Part shown: positions 25,505 through 37,769 of the stretch, in pieces
Layout of the letters: every line of letters starts with the position of its first letter
Position numbering within the stretch: the first letter of the stretch is position 1
Assembly (NCBI GenBank): GCA_963169105.1
Contig: OY720639.1
Location: 53,859,848-53,923,847 of the forward strand
DNA: 64,000 bases
Reading direction: 5' to 3'
Source: Ceriagrion tenellum
Lineage: Eukaryota; Arthropoda; Insecta; Odonata; Coenagrionidae
Notes under the pieces: generated by a model
Told to the model about the DNA's origin: nothing
The model's input: only the letters and a program-made list of their open reading frames with translations
The model's database searches: none
Position numbers and translations under genes: made by a program

Positions 25505-26895
25505 TCTCTCACTAATTATCACCCTTCCTGACCGTTTAACTAATCTTCTGCTCACGTTGCACCAATTTAATGTAAAGTTTTTCTCAAATGAGATCACAGA
25601 TCAAAGAAGAGAATAGGTGGATATAATTGATGATGACTGGGTCAGATGTGCAGTTAATACGCCGTAAACATAAGTACTGGGAAGAACCCATCGCAGTACC
25701 GTTATGATCTTTCCAAAAAAAAGGAAAATGGACATATTTAAAAAAACACTCCATTATTCATCCATTTAATGGAAAAATTGCATGCGATAGCCATGAAAAG
25801 TGAATCATCGTTCACGTAAAAAAACAGGTCTAACGGTCGTGCAACATACCTTCTTCATCTTTTTCTGTAATGTTTGGACGGGATGCAAATTCGATATAAT
25901 TTTAAATGAAGTAACCTAACAAATGAAGGATACAGTCACGGCTATAAAACGCCATAAATTTTCAACTCATTTCGGACAACAACTGAGATTAGAAGCATGT
26001 GAAGGTATTATTACTATCAAGGTAAGAACATAAAGAATACTTATAAAGAAGATGAATGGGATGAGAACAGCACTCAAGTCGTTAAGAAACAGAGTGCTTT
26101 CATTGGACGTCCGTCGCCATACAATTAATTCAATAATTTTGCTAATTTGCTGGAAACAAAGTCTGAAATGTCAAAACAACTTTCTGACTAGCGGTCCGTT
26201 GACAAGCTTGTGACCTTACAATGTATTTACGGAACGAAACAAGTTTCACGTTGGTAAAAATCTTACGGTTCTGTGCCGAAATTAGGTAACTTAAGCGTAG
26301 GAATTTTCGTTACCGATTCCTTATGAATTACTATACCGAAATCAGTACCCGTTCCGATATTGGGATCGGTGCCATTCTACATCTCACTAAGACAGGCCAG
26401 CGACATGCACCGTCTGTCATCTGAAATCCAGCGAACGCCTTTTTCTACGGTATTTAAGCGCTTAGTTCTCAAGCGACAGTCTTATGATGGTGGGCGTTTC
26501 CTAATAGCAATTCTATCAAGAGTAAAAATCGGAGAATATAATACCAGTGAAACTTAGCGGTATACTTAATAAATTTACACTCTCTATATGACGCCAAAAC
26601 CTTTGCTTTTCCTGTCTCTTTCTCATCCCTCGCCCAGCTCACCTTGAAAAACAAACATCATACCCCTCCCAGTCCACCGAGTTGTGTGTATAACAAAAGT
26701 GAACGGTATCTGATGTACCTTATATATTCTATTCTATCTTGATAATAACAATGGCTGTCGAAACCCAGGTCGAAGATAAAACAGTATGGAATATACAACG
26801 TAGAACTTTATTAAATGTCGTTAAGGATAACTCACGGAACTGCGATTGCAGATCATTTGGAAAGACGACGAAATGACAAATATCGTTATAGAATT
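25505..26895. other. No gene recognised
   Basis: Nothing supportable found. Confidence 0.45.
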
Positions 26896-26899
26896 CCCA

Positions 26900-27560
26900 G
26901 CACGTGTTACAGAATAACTCAACAAGAGAGAACGGAGGAGCTAGGTTTGTGAAACGATGCTACGATAAGTTTGCCAGTGTGTCTGAATGGTTAGAAGGAT
27001 TGGGATGGGAATCGCTATCACAGCGTAGATTAAATTATAGGCTTACCCTCCTAACTAAATTTCAGGAAAAACATGTCTCTGACGACGTGAAAAACATACT
27101 ATTAACCCCCTCGTACTACGGAAGATTAGATCGTGCCAAAAAAATTAGAGAGCTAGATTGTAGAACCGATAGGTATAAAATGTCATTTTTTCCGCGTACC
27201 ATTCGGGACCATAACAGCTGTGATCGTCGTCATGAATAGTGCAAATTGTGACATTAGCTAGATTGTAGATCTCTTTCTATATATTTTCTACATTCTTATT
27301 TATGATGTTCTTATTAATGCATGATATTTTGAATCTGTAGTAGTAGTCCTTGTACCCCTTGCATGTTGGAACGATTGAAGATAGAATGTTTCTTGGTTAG
27401 TAGATTTTTAATTGGCGCGTTGCATGTGTGGTACGTGGGTTTCAATGTAATTTCGGTGTTCTACCGTATTATTCAATCATGCCTGGTGTGGAAGCACCCC
27501 CTGCCACACACCCTTTGGTTGGCTTGCAGGGTATGACGTAGATGTAGATGAACAAGTGAG
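26900..27560 (+). mobile_element. L2/CR1-like non-LTR retrotransposon, 3' part
   Basis: The 111-codon frame 26904-27239 is the reverse-transcriptase C-terminus of an L2/CR1-type element: a cysteine/arginine-rich start, LGWESLSQRR, LTLLTKF, and the hallmark KMSFFPRTIRDHN (27177-27216). A 3' UTR follows, with CCCCCTGCCACACACCCTTTGG and a (GTAGAT)n-type end. The element is 5'-truncated, which is usual for target-primed insertion. This is the best preserved copy in the window and the reference for the other fragments. Confidence 0.8.
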
Positions 27561-27564
27561 CAGT

Positions 27565-28240
27565 AGCAAGTGATGCTGTTCCGAATAACGAACGGGAGGC
27601 GAGAGGGGATCCAACCTTTGCTGCAACAGAGACGCGCGGTACGGTGTGTGAGAGCATGCAGCATCCACCGTGCACATTCCCTCTTCCCCCTTCGACCGCC
27701 TACCGTCGGCGCCCATCCCATCTTCCCCGTTGGGGTGGCTCGCCGTACGACCGGGTGGGGGGGGGAAGGATTTTATTTTTCGTACTTACGCTCACGTACA
27801 CACACGAGATTCCACGGAGCAACACCAGAACCGAGGAAAGAGAAGGGGGATGCTTCAGAAAGGGAGCGAGAGGGAGGGGCGAAAGCGAAACCAGAATATG
27901 TGGCGGGGGGTGGGGAGGGAGGGTGAGGAAGATGGGAATGGGCAAGAATGGGAGGTTGGGGCATTTCGGACGGAGGGGAAGTAGGGAATGTTGTGGGGGA
28001 GGGCAGAAACAGGAGCGGAGCGGTCGGATTGTACGGGTTGATGGGGAGAGGAGAGAAACGACAGCTTCCGCGAGAGTGTATGCGAATGTATCTACCCTCC
28101 CCCCTGCTTCATACGACGCACCCCTCCCTCACTCCTGCCTGCATCACCCCTCTGCTTTGGCCTTCGTCCCTCTAGCTGCTGCAGTCAAAGGAAAACGTTC
28201 CTAAGGACACAAACGATCCTAAGGTACGCACTGGGCAACC
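27565..28240 (+). repeat. GA-rich and GC-rich low-complexity region
   Basis: The plus strand is strongly purine-rich from about 27840 to 28060, with several overlapping open frames (up to 186 codons) in all frames. That pattern points to composition bias, not coding. Confidence 0.6.
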
Positions 28241-28244
28241 GGGC

Positions 28245-29425
28245 AAATACAGTGACTAGTCATCTATGTGGAGGCGATGGAGAAACATATCAATTACATT
28301 TCCTCGAATTTCCCAAGCTACGAGCAAGTCTCCCAATTTTGGTGCAGAACTGTGAGTACGATGTTTACCAGCGTGAAATAGTGTTTCGAAAATTCACTCG
28401 AAGGTCACAATCTCGACAGCGGACAGAAAATCAGAATGCTGATTTTGACCGTCCAGACTGTATTCTCAGCGAATTAACAAAATTCTTAGATCACGTGAAT
28501 GGTTACGTGCATTAAATTAAAGTGCTGAGTTCCTCGAAACATTAGTCATCTTTTTAGGCATCGATTTGGTAAGGACTTGTGGGATACCCGCGCCTCGACA
28601 ACGATGAAAATTTTTATCCCGATTTTCGCATTAAAACAAAGGTTTTTGTTGAGGATTAGACGTCACAATCTCGGTATTCCCTAGCCTAGACAACTTCAAG
28701 TCCTATCTTTGCAAACATATCCGTCATATACTTCGGCAATCGATTGTAGCGACATACGGAGACTGCAGAAGCCTTAGGAATGGCCCTAGTTTGAGAGTAT
28801 TTCTTCCTTACACTGTGGCTATAGTAACCGTAATTAGGGGTAATGGCCGAATGCAGAGGTAACTTGCGCCATTAATAAGAGATGGATAGGTAAATATCGT
28901 ATTACTAGGGATGATCAGGAAGAGTTGAGTAACCCGTCGTCAGAATCAACTTGAACATTAGTTCAGGCGACAAGAAATGCATCCACCATTCATTGACAAC
29001 CTTCCGCTTTCTTCTGTCTTCAAACCCTTGTTTCCGTTGCCAACCTGCACCAGACAGGAGAAGGACAACCAACGATTCAATTTCCCTTGGATACGGAATA
29101 AGGAGACGAAATTTAGGTTCTCCTACCGCCGATGTTAAGTCGCTGTATAGTAACTAGAAATTATTCTGAATTTGATGTCATTTAACTTTTCAAATGAAAT
29201 AAAAATGAATACTTCAATTACAGGTAACTGCTCATAACATTAAGTCAGAGGGATATTATAGTCATTCTTTAAGAGTTAATGAAAGAAGTGGTACTCCTGG
29301 AGAGCACTTCATTGAAACCAACTTGGAATCCACTCTCATAGTAGAGTGAAGAATGGATGATAATTGCAGCTTTAGGAAATATATTGGTACAGCGGTGTTA
29401 TCCAAGAATGATGGAGATACAATAG
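28245..29425. other. No gene recognised
   Basis: Small frames (28252-28515, 28951-29157) without recognisable domains. Confidence 0.45.
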
Positions 29426-29429
29426 ACTA

Positions 29430-29735
29430 AGTCCCACGAAAAGTTGCAGGAGAACGACAATTTAAGAAATTTCTGAGGAAAATAGAGGAAGAAGCTTATT
29501 GGAAACTTTTTGCGACACAACAACCTGGAGAAAACAAAAGTCAAAATAGAATTGAAAGGGGAGAATTAGAAAGGTAGGCCAAGGATGAAATACACAAATC
29601 AAATTATGAGGAAAAGGCAAAGTGAAGAATTTGAAGGAGTGAAGCGGTCATCTAAGAAGGTTGAGCTGAGAGCTACAAGAGACCCGTATTCGAACCGATG
29701 ACAGCAAATTGATTATAATCTTCAAGTAAACACAC
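29430..29735 (+). pseudogene. Non-LTR retrotransposon RT C-terminus, decayed
   Basis: Broken plus-strand frames read KKLIGNFLRHNNLEKT, KGRPRMKYTNQIM and KKVELRATRDP. These match the W-x-GH-x-LR..GRGRPR..I..A..R C-terminal block of non-LTR elements that encode an AP-like endonuclease. Several stops are present. It ends at a CA microsatellite. Confidence 0.7.
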
Positions 29736-29761
29736 ACACACATATATATACACACACACAA
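29728..29761. repeat. CA/TA microsatellite
   Basis: (CA)n, (TA)n, (CA)n directly after the RT fragment, a common 3' end for RTE-type elements. Confidence 0.9.
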
Positions 29762-29819
29762 GATAGGATGCCGAAGGTCCCAAAGAGGGAAAGATTCTCG
29801 GTAGGCGGGCTATAGGGGA

Positions 29820-30045
29820 ATAGAATTTGACTCAGTAATGGGTGCCTGACGATACAACGCTGAACTATCAGCCTCCATCAGTTCAAGAGATACGATATGG
29901 GGTGAAAATAAATTCCTCCGAGTCATTCTTGAACCTAGGGTGTAGCTTCCGAGTCTCTGTAGCGGCTCCTAATCTGGTCCATTCATACACTGTGGAACAC
30001 ACACTGCTCACTCGCATCAGTTTTTAATAGAGCGACTTTCAGATG
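29820..30045 (-). repeat. L2/CR1-like retroposon fragment
   Basis: GTGTAGCTTCCGAGTCTCTGTAGCGGCTCC parallels 61555-61590 and 75-118; the minus strand encodes the GWEPL..R.L motif. Confidence 0.6.
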
Positions 30046-30049
30046 TGAT

Positions 30050-30690
30050 ACTTGGATTTCAGAATAATGAGGAATTGAAGAATAAGTGATCGAGGAAATG
30101 AGTGTATGTCGATGAAACTCAACGTCCGGGAAGTTTTTTATGTTTATTTCAATGTCCATTCATACTCGCACACCAATTGTTTCCGGTCTATTTTTATTGG
30201 CGTTTAATTTTTGTCTGAAATCTAAGTCTTAATGCCGTCGTTCTGTTCGGAGCTCTAGAGGGAACTTTCGGAAAAGCCATTAACTATTAAAAACCCGTTG
30301 TTAGGAAAACTAGGTGACGAAGGGCGAAGGAGAGAAGAGCGGAATTGTGGGAAGAAAATGGAAAGAAAATTGCGGGAAAATCATTCCGAGGGTGAGAGAA
30401 ACTTTAAGGAGAAAGGATATTCCCGCTGAATGAAAACGAAAGCGGGATAGATGAAGGGGAAAGTATCCCACGAAATCTCATCCACTCTTTTGTTTACGTG
30501 CCGTCAGAGCTTGAGAGTCGCCACTGCCGTAACGGCTTCCGCAAAAGCACTAAAAGCCAAGCGTTGTTTCTATTTTCTAAAAGCCCAATTGGTTCGTTTT
30601 TTAGAATATGCAGAAAAAACATCGCACCCTGGCAAAATTTCCTGGGAAAAGTTTTCCCAGGAATATTTCCCCTTCATATCCACTCTTAAA
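30050..30690. other. No gene recognised
   Basis: Purine-rich between 30300 and 30450; the open frame from 30451 only becomes meaningful near its end, where the RT fragment starts. Confidence 0.4.
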
Positions 30691-30699
30691 GAATTATAC

Positions 30700-31060
30700 A
30701 TCAATACTTTTAATCCCCTATACACGACGAAAGCAGGACAGTGGACTATGAGAAGCAGGGACGAGGATTGGCTGAAGGCATTTGAGACGTGAGTGTTGGA
30801 GTGGATGCGATGGATGAAAAGGAAGACGAATGAAGAAGCGCTAGATATGGTAAGTGAGGAGAGGAAAATGCTGAAAGAGATAAGGAGGAGGGACAGTTGA
30901 TGGTAAGAACAGGTAATGAGGAGCGAGGGAATAAGGAGAAAGATGGGAGGGGAGGATAGATGTTGGCCGAGTGGGGAAGGGTAAGATGGAATTTGTGGAC
31001 GGGATGGGAAGATATGGCATGATCTGTAGATCTACTTATGTGCCATAGTCAAAGAAAAAA
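30700..31060 (+). pseudogene. Non-LTR retrotransposon RT C-terminus, decayed
   Basis: Reads LYTTKAGQWTMRSRDEDWLKAFET, then VLEWMRWMKRKTNEEALDM and SEERKMLKEIRRR, matching the LYG.E.WT..K.D...L.AFE.W..RR......DR.TNEEVL pattern of non-LTR RTs. A TGA interrupts it at about 30790. Same class as 47265-47740. Confidence 0.75.
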
Positions 31061-31064
31061 TAAA

Positions 31065-31870
31065 TGAGCATGTCAATAAAATGAATACACGACAATGCAA
31101 ATATCTTGTATAAATATACGAAGCATGCTCCGTTATTTGAGCAATTGGTTACAACTATAATTAGATTAAAGTAAAAAATATAATGTACATGAAGAAATAT
31201 TTCAGAACTGGTGAAAAATATTCAAGATATTTTCCGTGTAATTTTGTAAATAAAACCTACGGCAAGAATGAGAGATAATGCGTTCTCCGATCAAAGACAA
31301 ATTAGCCCTTGCAGAGAGATTCAGTATGGAATCTTCTCCATCTAAGCCTAATCTACCTATTAGATTACCAAACTAATTTCGTTGCGTGATGATTTCGCCC
31401 AAGGTTCATAAGCGCACCATCAACATTAATGGTGAGGGATTACGATTACTCCATTTGCCTCTTTTCGAAAACGCTAACCACTCCAGAATGGCCTTGTTCC
31501 TTGTTATTGCCCTTGGAATGCCCTCTTATCAATTGAAACTAAAGACTTAAAACAACTGACTAAAATTGAAGAATGATGATCATGTTTAGCTCCCGCAGGC
31601 GAAACTTCAAATTAACGATAACGCGAGCGCAAGCGTTATGGAGAATCGTAATCGCGCCCCTGCACCGTAAGTCCGATCTGTATCTCAAGGGTACATGACC
31701 CGCATTACCTTAAAAATCTTCGTGAAAATTATACATTATCATTTCTAGCTAAGTTTTTAACTATTTACAGCTTTCCAGCGATGGCTAGGGCGAAAAACGC
31801 AAGGTATACGAACTGAGTCCCATGAAGCACTGAGTCGACATTATCAAAAATTACGTTTTAACGTAACCGA
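31065..31870. other. No gene recognised
   Basis: Spacer with nothing supportable. Confidence 0.45.
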
Positions 31871-31876
31871 AACATG

Positions 31877-32026
31877 GGCGTAGCCAGGATTTAGGTCATG
31901 GGGGGCAGGATACCCACCCATACAGTAGATTTTTGTTAGGGGGGAGGACATCATCGTGATTGGCTTCGTAGAGCAGATTTGGAATGAAATGCCTTGTCCA
32001 GGGGGCTGCCTCCCCCTGGCTACGCC
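31877..32026. mobile_element. Short MITE with GGCGTAGCCAGG ends
   Basis: 12-bp terminal inverted repeats GGCGTAGCCAGG (31877-31888) and CCTGGCTACGCC (32015-32026) bound a 150-bp element with a GC-rich interior. No clear target duplication was seen. Confidence 0.65.
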
Positions 32027-32284
32027 AATTAAATGAAGGGAAGAAGTTATAATGTTCACATATTCACGCAGGACCGGGCGTCAGGATTCGCTGCTGGAAG
32101 AAATGAGATGTGAAATTTGGATTCGAAACTTTCATTAATACGTTGATCACCACAGTGATTTTAGTACATATTTCCAGGGACACCATCGGTGTTTTTTTTC
32201 AGTTAATCACTTTATCATGATACTTCGAAGTACCATTGCACATGAGTCTAAAATAAATTGTCGACTGTTGCCATGTGCTACGGT

Positions 32285-32465
32285 CACAATGACCGTGACG
32301 CCGAACCGGTCACGGTCCTTGCTTTAGTAAGCGGCCCTGGTCACCCGTGGTGTCAGGAATCACCTTGGAAACAAATGCTCGGTGACCGGTCACTATGACC
32401 GCCGTGGCGTGGCGGGAACCACTCAACTCCGGTCTCAATGACCGGCGTGGCGGTCAACGTGTTAA
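32285..32465. repeat. Cluster of GGTCA..TGACCG inverted motifs
   Basis: CGGTCACAATGACCG, CGGTCACTATGACCG and CGGTCTCAATGACCG occur three times with GTGGCG between, ending CGGTCAACGTGTTAA. The TTAA end is suggestive of a piggyBac-type MITE terminus, but the other end was not found. Confidence 0.45.
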
Positions 32466-33055
32466 AATCGATTGGTAAGGGGCATAAAGTTTGAAATTGA
32501 ACACCATATCTATTCACCTTGAGCTGTAATTTTTTTCTCGACTCGACTAAGTTCACTCGTCATCATTCATTTTTTTAAGGCTTCGTTACCGCAGAAGTAC
32601 ACTTCGTTATTTCAGAGGATAGTATGATCTGTAGCACTAGCCTGAACAAGTAACACACTCCTCTTTACTTGAATTCTATTTTCTTAGAAAAAGATACGTT
32701 AATTTTTACAACGGAGAACCATTACGAACGTCCCTCCAACAACTTGAGCACAAACACTGGCGTAAAACTTTCACAGGACGAGATAGGTCCGGGAATTACG
32801 CAGAGGAAGATGAGTCAACCCAGTTGCCTCACGGCGCCGACAGTGTCCACGAAATATCAAGAGAGATGAGTAAATGGAGGGGGATACCACTAATGAAGCG
32901 ATTCTTTAACACCTGAGAGTTATTCCGGCTGATGTCTTCCTTGGAGTCTCTCCCAAGAGAGCTTTCATATCGACGGCGTGTACTCATCGGAATTTCCTTC
33001 TGAGTGGATCATTTCGCAATCTCCATACAGATCGTTTCTAAGAGGGTCGTTCCAA

Positions 33056-33115
33056 ATAAAAACATGAGGAAAAACAAAGTTATCATTATGATAACAAATT
33101 AGTTACAAAGTTACG
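33056..33115 (+). repeat. Penelope-like terminal repeat fragment
   Basis: ATGAGG..ACAAAGTTA, TTATCATTATGATAACAAATT and ACAAAGTTACG match the minus strand at 52813-52890, next to a PLE. Confidence 0.55.
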
Positions 33116-33119
33116 CCTG

Positions 33120-33835
33120 AAACCACCACCTGCCCGTTTTTAAGAGTAGAACTAGAGATTTACGTCACAGTCGAGCGGAATGTCCAAACCGAGCAGTTTT
33201 TCTTTATTCTCTACCGATTAATATTCTATTGTTTACGTCGGAGTTCACGAAATTCAACCAGGACTCAATAAAATTGCCGTTGCCAATAGAGACGCACGAG
33301 CTGGCAGAAGAATTCTACCAAATTATTCAAAACAATGAAGCTACTCTTGAAAAAAGTTGAGAAGATGATAACGAACTTCTGCTGTGTCATGCGAGCAATG
33401 CAATAAGAGACCAAGGTATAGCGCTCGCTTTTATAAACCATGTGCCCAAAAAACCGTAGTTATAATTGAATTTCTAATAAGTACGACATTAAGGTTATAG
33501 AACGCTTTTATTTGATTAAAATAAAGTTGTGTAAAATATTGGGTTGGTAGAAAGTATTCACTTATGGTTTTATTCTTTTGCATGAAATGATTGCATACGA
33601 TTGACACAGCCAGTAGGCCGCATACGAAAGTAATGTCATTCAATCCTTTAGTAGCTGAATCTAGTTTTCGAATCGAACTTGAAAAATAACAAAATAATAC
33701 AACATGGTGCGTAATTCAGGAAGGCCCAAGAATTTTCGAGCAGCGACCAGGGAATGCTGGCGTTCATACAGAAAGGTAGAAAGAAAGTGGATAGGAACAC
33801 AAAATTTACGAACACAATGGTGGTGTGAAGATGTA
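33120..33835. other. No gene recognised
   Basis: Nothing supportable found. Confidence 0.4.
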
Positions 33836-33839
33836 AAGA

Positions 33840-34100
33840 TGGCCGATTCCAAGCAGAAAAAATTCGACTGGACCGGGAATCGAACCACGGACCTTTGGAT
33901 ATATATATATTTCTGAAGAAGGCGGTTGGGTCCGCCGAATATATAAAAATCTGTGAGTTTTTCTTATTTTTTTTTTGGTTTGTGCACTACACGTGTTTTT
34001 CGTCGAGTGGATAAAGCGAGTTCTATACAGCCGTCGGCCGTCTCTCGCATCCTCTTCTCCAAGCATCCTTGTCTCTCCGGTCTTCATTCTCTAATTGTCT
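33840..34100 (+). ncRNA. Penelope-like terminus with hammerhead-like core
   Basis: CTGAAGA at 33913-33919, hairpin GGCGG TTGGGT CCGCC (33921-33936), then GAAT: the hammerhead core layout with the last core base degenerate. Just before it, the minus strand carries a tRNA T-arm-like GGTTCGATTCCCGG. No box A was seen, so it is not a tRNA gene. Confidence 0.45.
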
Positions 34101-34559
34101 CCTTTTCATATCTTGGGTGACTTCTTTTGTCCAGTCTTCTGGTGGTCGTCCTCTCTTCCTCCTTCCGGGTGGTTGCCAATTTAATATCTTTTTTTGGCCA
34201 ACGTTTCTCCTCCATTCTTTTTACGTGTCCATATCATTGTAGCCGTCTTTTCTCTATTTCCTGTACCATAATTTATAAAAATAGAAAAACTATAGGAAGG
34301 GGAAAATATCTAATAATTTGGAATGAGATGTCGTGAAATGGCAAAAAAATAATTATTTGCTTAACACTTAACACTTTTACCAACAGATAAGCAAATAATT
34401 TGAAGTAATTGCCAATGTTTGAGGTAAGCCAGCTTCGGAGCAACCATCAGTTCATTTTCTTGCTGTATCATGTATAATTAACAGTTCAGCCAACTACGTC
34501 TCGAGTAGAGTCATGAAAGCCGCCACAAGTGTGAGGGACAGGAGGGGAATTCCAACGAA

Positions 34560-35060
34560 GTAAAAACTTCTGCTGAACATCAATGTACTACCCTGCGTGC
34601 AGCCGCAGAGGCGGGTGGAACAGGGTGTTAGGACACCAGCCATGTAAAAAGGAGTGATGAGGGAGGGCACAAATGCGTAATGAATGTTAGCGCCTTTTCT
34701 CGGCGCTATGGTCTGTTTTCGTATTAGTCACGAATGGTGCTTGTAAGGAAGAAATTTTTCTGTTAACCTATTTTATCGGCGGTATATCTCTGTTATTTTG
34801 TCGCCTCAATCAGCTCCAGAGATACAAAAACTGTGGGGTCCAAATAATATCCTGCGGGTCAAACTGAAACTCAAACTATCTACATTTTTCAAGTAATTTA
34901 AGTTTAAGGTGCAGCTAACGAATCTCAACTACTAGTTGGCTTCCTACCAACTAGTAGTCCTTCCATTTGCAACATTAAATTCTAAGTTTGCTCGAAGTAG
35001 CACGAAGCGCAGAGCCTTCCTGATTTTTTATTCACTTCGCGGATTGGATCTTTCTGCGCA
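34560..35060 (-). repeat. L2/CR1-like retroposon 3' part
   Basis: GGTGTTAGGACACCAGCC.TGTAAA at 34628 matches GTTTTAGGACACCCGCCGTGTAAA at 61290, and the interior follows the same order. It contains a perfect 12-bp hairpin, ACTACTAGTTGG (34928-34939) with CCAACTAGTAGT (34947-34958). Confidence 0.65.
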
Positions 35061-35064
35061 GGGT

Positions 35065-35850
35065 CCGCGGCATATTCAGATGTGCCTTAATTGGAACGAA
35101 GTAACATTACTCTTTCACTTCATTAACGTAATGAGATACTTCTGGGAGTTGATTGTGCTGGTTATTTAAGCAAAACAAGTTTTATATAGTGATTAAAATA
35201 ACTACTTCATTGGCGAGTAACCTATCCGTCCAGTCTTCGTGACAGCTATTTCGATTCCTGGTGGGGTAGATTTCGAGACACTGCGGAATATTTCGATTCC
35301 TCATTGTTGGAAAATAAAAAAGAATTTCGATTTTCTTAGATCTGCCAGAAAGTTTACACTTTGTTTTATACTCACTATAGGATGCACCGTGAGATGTCAA
35401 GAGTCGCAACATGTTGATATGTTGTTAGAAAAATTACTGAAAATTGTAGCCGATATTTTTAACTACTGTCTGATGGTGATTTTCATTTTAATTACTGCGG
35501 TAGGGCTTCCACTCAAATAAAATAATAAAAACTGCAAAGAAATCTTGCCAATCTTCCCAGATCTAGCGTGATTGAAGAAGACATTGCTGGCTGAAGTGAA
35601 AGCATTTGGTGCATTTTTTTCGTCATCATTGCAAGAGAATACAAACTTAAGTTCCGAAACCCGGCGGATAAATCGTTGCTAGGAGAGGCAAACAGTCATC
35701 CGCTTGCGAAAAAGCATGGAGTAAACAGTTGAAAGTGATGATTTACTGGCGTGCGAAATCTCAAGGAAGTGAGCCAAACCGCTTTTACCGTTCCATGAAT
35801 GGATTGCGACAGATCATCGCCGTCAAGTTTATTCACATAAACACGTCGAC
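35065..35850. other. No gene recognised
   Basis: Frames at 35239-35520 and 35182-35412 show no domain. Confidence 0.4.
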
Positions 35851-35854
35851 GGTC

Positions 35855-35925
35855 TTCCACATTTACCTCTACAAGGTGTCCAGAAAGCCACCTATAAGAT
35901 GTGTGGCAGGGAATGGGGTAGATTC
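35855..35925 (-). repeat. L2/CR1-like retroposon 3' tail
   Basis: Minus strand: CCCCATTCCCTGCCACACATC, TAGGTGGCTTTCTGGACAC, TTGTAGAGGTAAATG. Tail only. Confidence 0.6.
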
Positions 35926-35929
35926 ACCG

Positions 35930-37765
35930 TAGATCATGCACGGCACCAACTGTAATCAAAAGTTTAAGTGTCGACTAGTTTTAATGAATTATCTCAATCC
36001 ATGCACGTATTGAGAGACAAATATTTCGAAAGTGAGGCAAGTATGAGAGTGAGTTCACGCGACGGTCAGTATATGATAATAACAAATTTCGGTCGCAATT
36101 TAACTGTAAGGTTTACTATCGTACAACCAATAAATTTCTAAATTTTTTACCACTCAGTAGGTAAAAAAGAAGGAATATACGCAGGTAAGTATGACATGAT
36201 CTACGCCTGCCCGTTTGTTAGTTCATAATTCCCTCATTCCAGGCCCAAGATATGATCGACCGCAGTATGTAGGGGTTCCAAACATTTGTTTCGGGAACGC
36301 TTCGTAAATAGAACGGTTTCGAACTGATTTAAAGCACTCCCTGTATCTATTGATCGACGGCATGATAGTGATTCCCATTCCGCCTCTTGATGTGAAACCC
36401 AAATATTAATCATCAAGACGCCGCATAACGATGAATTGAAGGAAAAAAGGACAACGGTAGCGGCGGAAAGTTATTCTCAGACATCATGATTTTATTTGTC
36501 AACAGGGCGGCAATGATCCAAAAATTCACCATGAACACAAACCGCGACCGCTTTGGGGGCGAGCAGGTAGGTCGCGATTACTTGCGGTCATGTTACGTAC
36601 GTGCGATCTCGCTATACCAGACGTTCGCAAGAAAAACGGAACTTTAAAAAACTGCGGAAACACGATTCCGTTAAAGAGAAGATAATTGTGGCGTTTTAAA
36701 TGTCATGGCTTCGGGGGAAGAGGAGGGCATTCGTAGAACGAGTTTTTATAGCTCACGTCAGGGACGGGGAGAGGTGGTGGGCAAATCCGTGCTTACACGA
36801 ACTAGAACGTAAAAAAGTACGACGTCCGGAAACTACGAAGGCTCTTGAAATGCATTGGATCGTGCCCAGACGATCAGAACCTCATTTTATCGCGCCTATC
36901 CTGCTATGAAGAAATGATTATCAAATTTACTGCCTTCTAACTCCCGCTGGTTACAGATGACCCAAGAGGAAGTTTTCCAAATCCAAATTATTCTATACAT
37001 TTAAACCTAAGTACTAAACATTGGGAGAGGATAACAACGAAAGAACTGAAATACCCACCTACTGTTAATACTAAACTGAAGGTAAAACAAAGAATCAAGG
37101 TAAAAGACTTTTAAGTTTGAAAGCATCGAAATTCAGTGTAACAGAAAGAATAATACCGAAAATGAGAATTACAAATTTCACCCCCTGAAATAAATTTCAT
37201 TCTGGACTATCGACAAGAATGTTAAAAACGTCGGATGCTAATGCTAAAAAAAAACGTCGGATGAATGCAGTTGACAAGATGCAAAATAATTTACGTATCT
37301 CCGAAGACTAAGAGCAGAACGGGAATTCGCCGTATAAACATATTAAAGAAACTTAAAAAAATGTTACATAAACAAACAAGCCACATAAAATATCACATTA
37401 ACAAACAAGAATGGCAAAATTCCGGTTAAGACTGATACACGAGCAAAACTCGACCCTAAATATTTTCTCGAACACAGAACATCGCCTGCTAAAACAGGAA
37501 GACAAGCGGCGCGTAAATATTTTTTTTGCTGATGACCGAAACTTACCACTCCGGACCACGGTCTACGCAGCCTCAGGACTGACAGGTACACCAATTCACC
37601 AGCGGTGTTTACACGGGGAGTGCAACAGAGATTTCATGTGCGAATCCTGTCGTGTACCACAGACTTCTCAGGACTCAACGCCTAATACACAGAACACGAT
37701 ATCCAAGCACCGAACGTGTAGTCAAACTTTCCGAACAAATTCCAAAATCTTTCACTCACTACGTT
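35930..37765. other. No gene recognised
   Basis: Frames at 36700-36909 and 37411-37773 are open but not recognisable. CpG is frequent from 37400 to 37960. Confidence 0.4.
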
Positions 37766-37769
37766 CACG

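Noticed and set aside
27570..28204. 186-codon plus-strand frame
   Set aside because: Overlaps several other long frames in GC- and GA-rich DNA and has no domain.
33860..33900. tRNA gene on the minus strand
   Set aside because: A T-arm-like GGTTCGATTCCCGG is present, but box A and a paired acceptor stem are missing.
36700..36909. Harbinger-type transposase N-terminus (ERWWANP)
   Set aside because: Only a few residues resemble the family and the frame ends after 69 codons.
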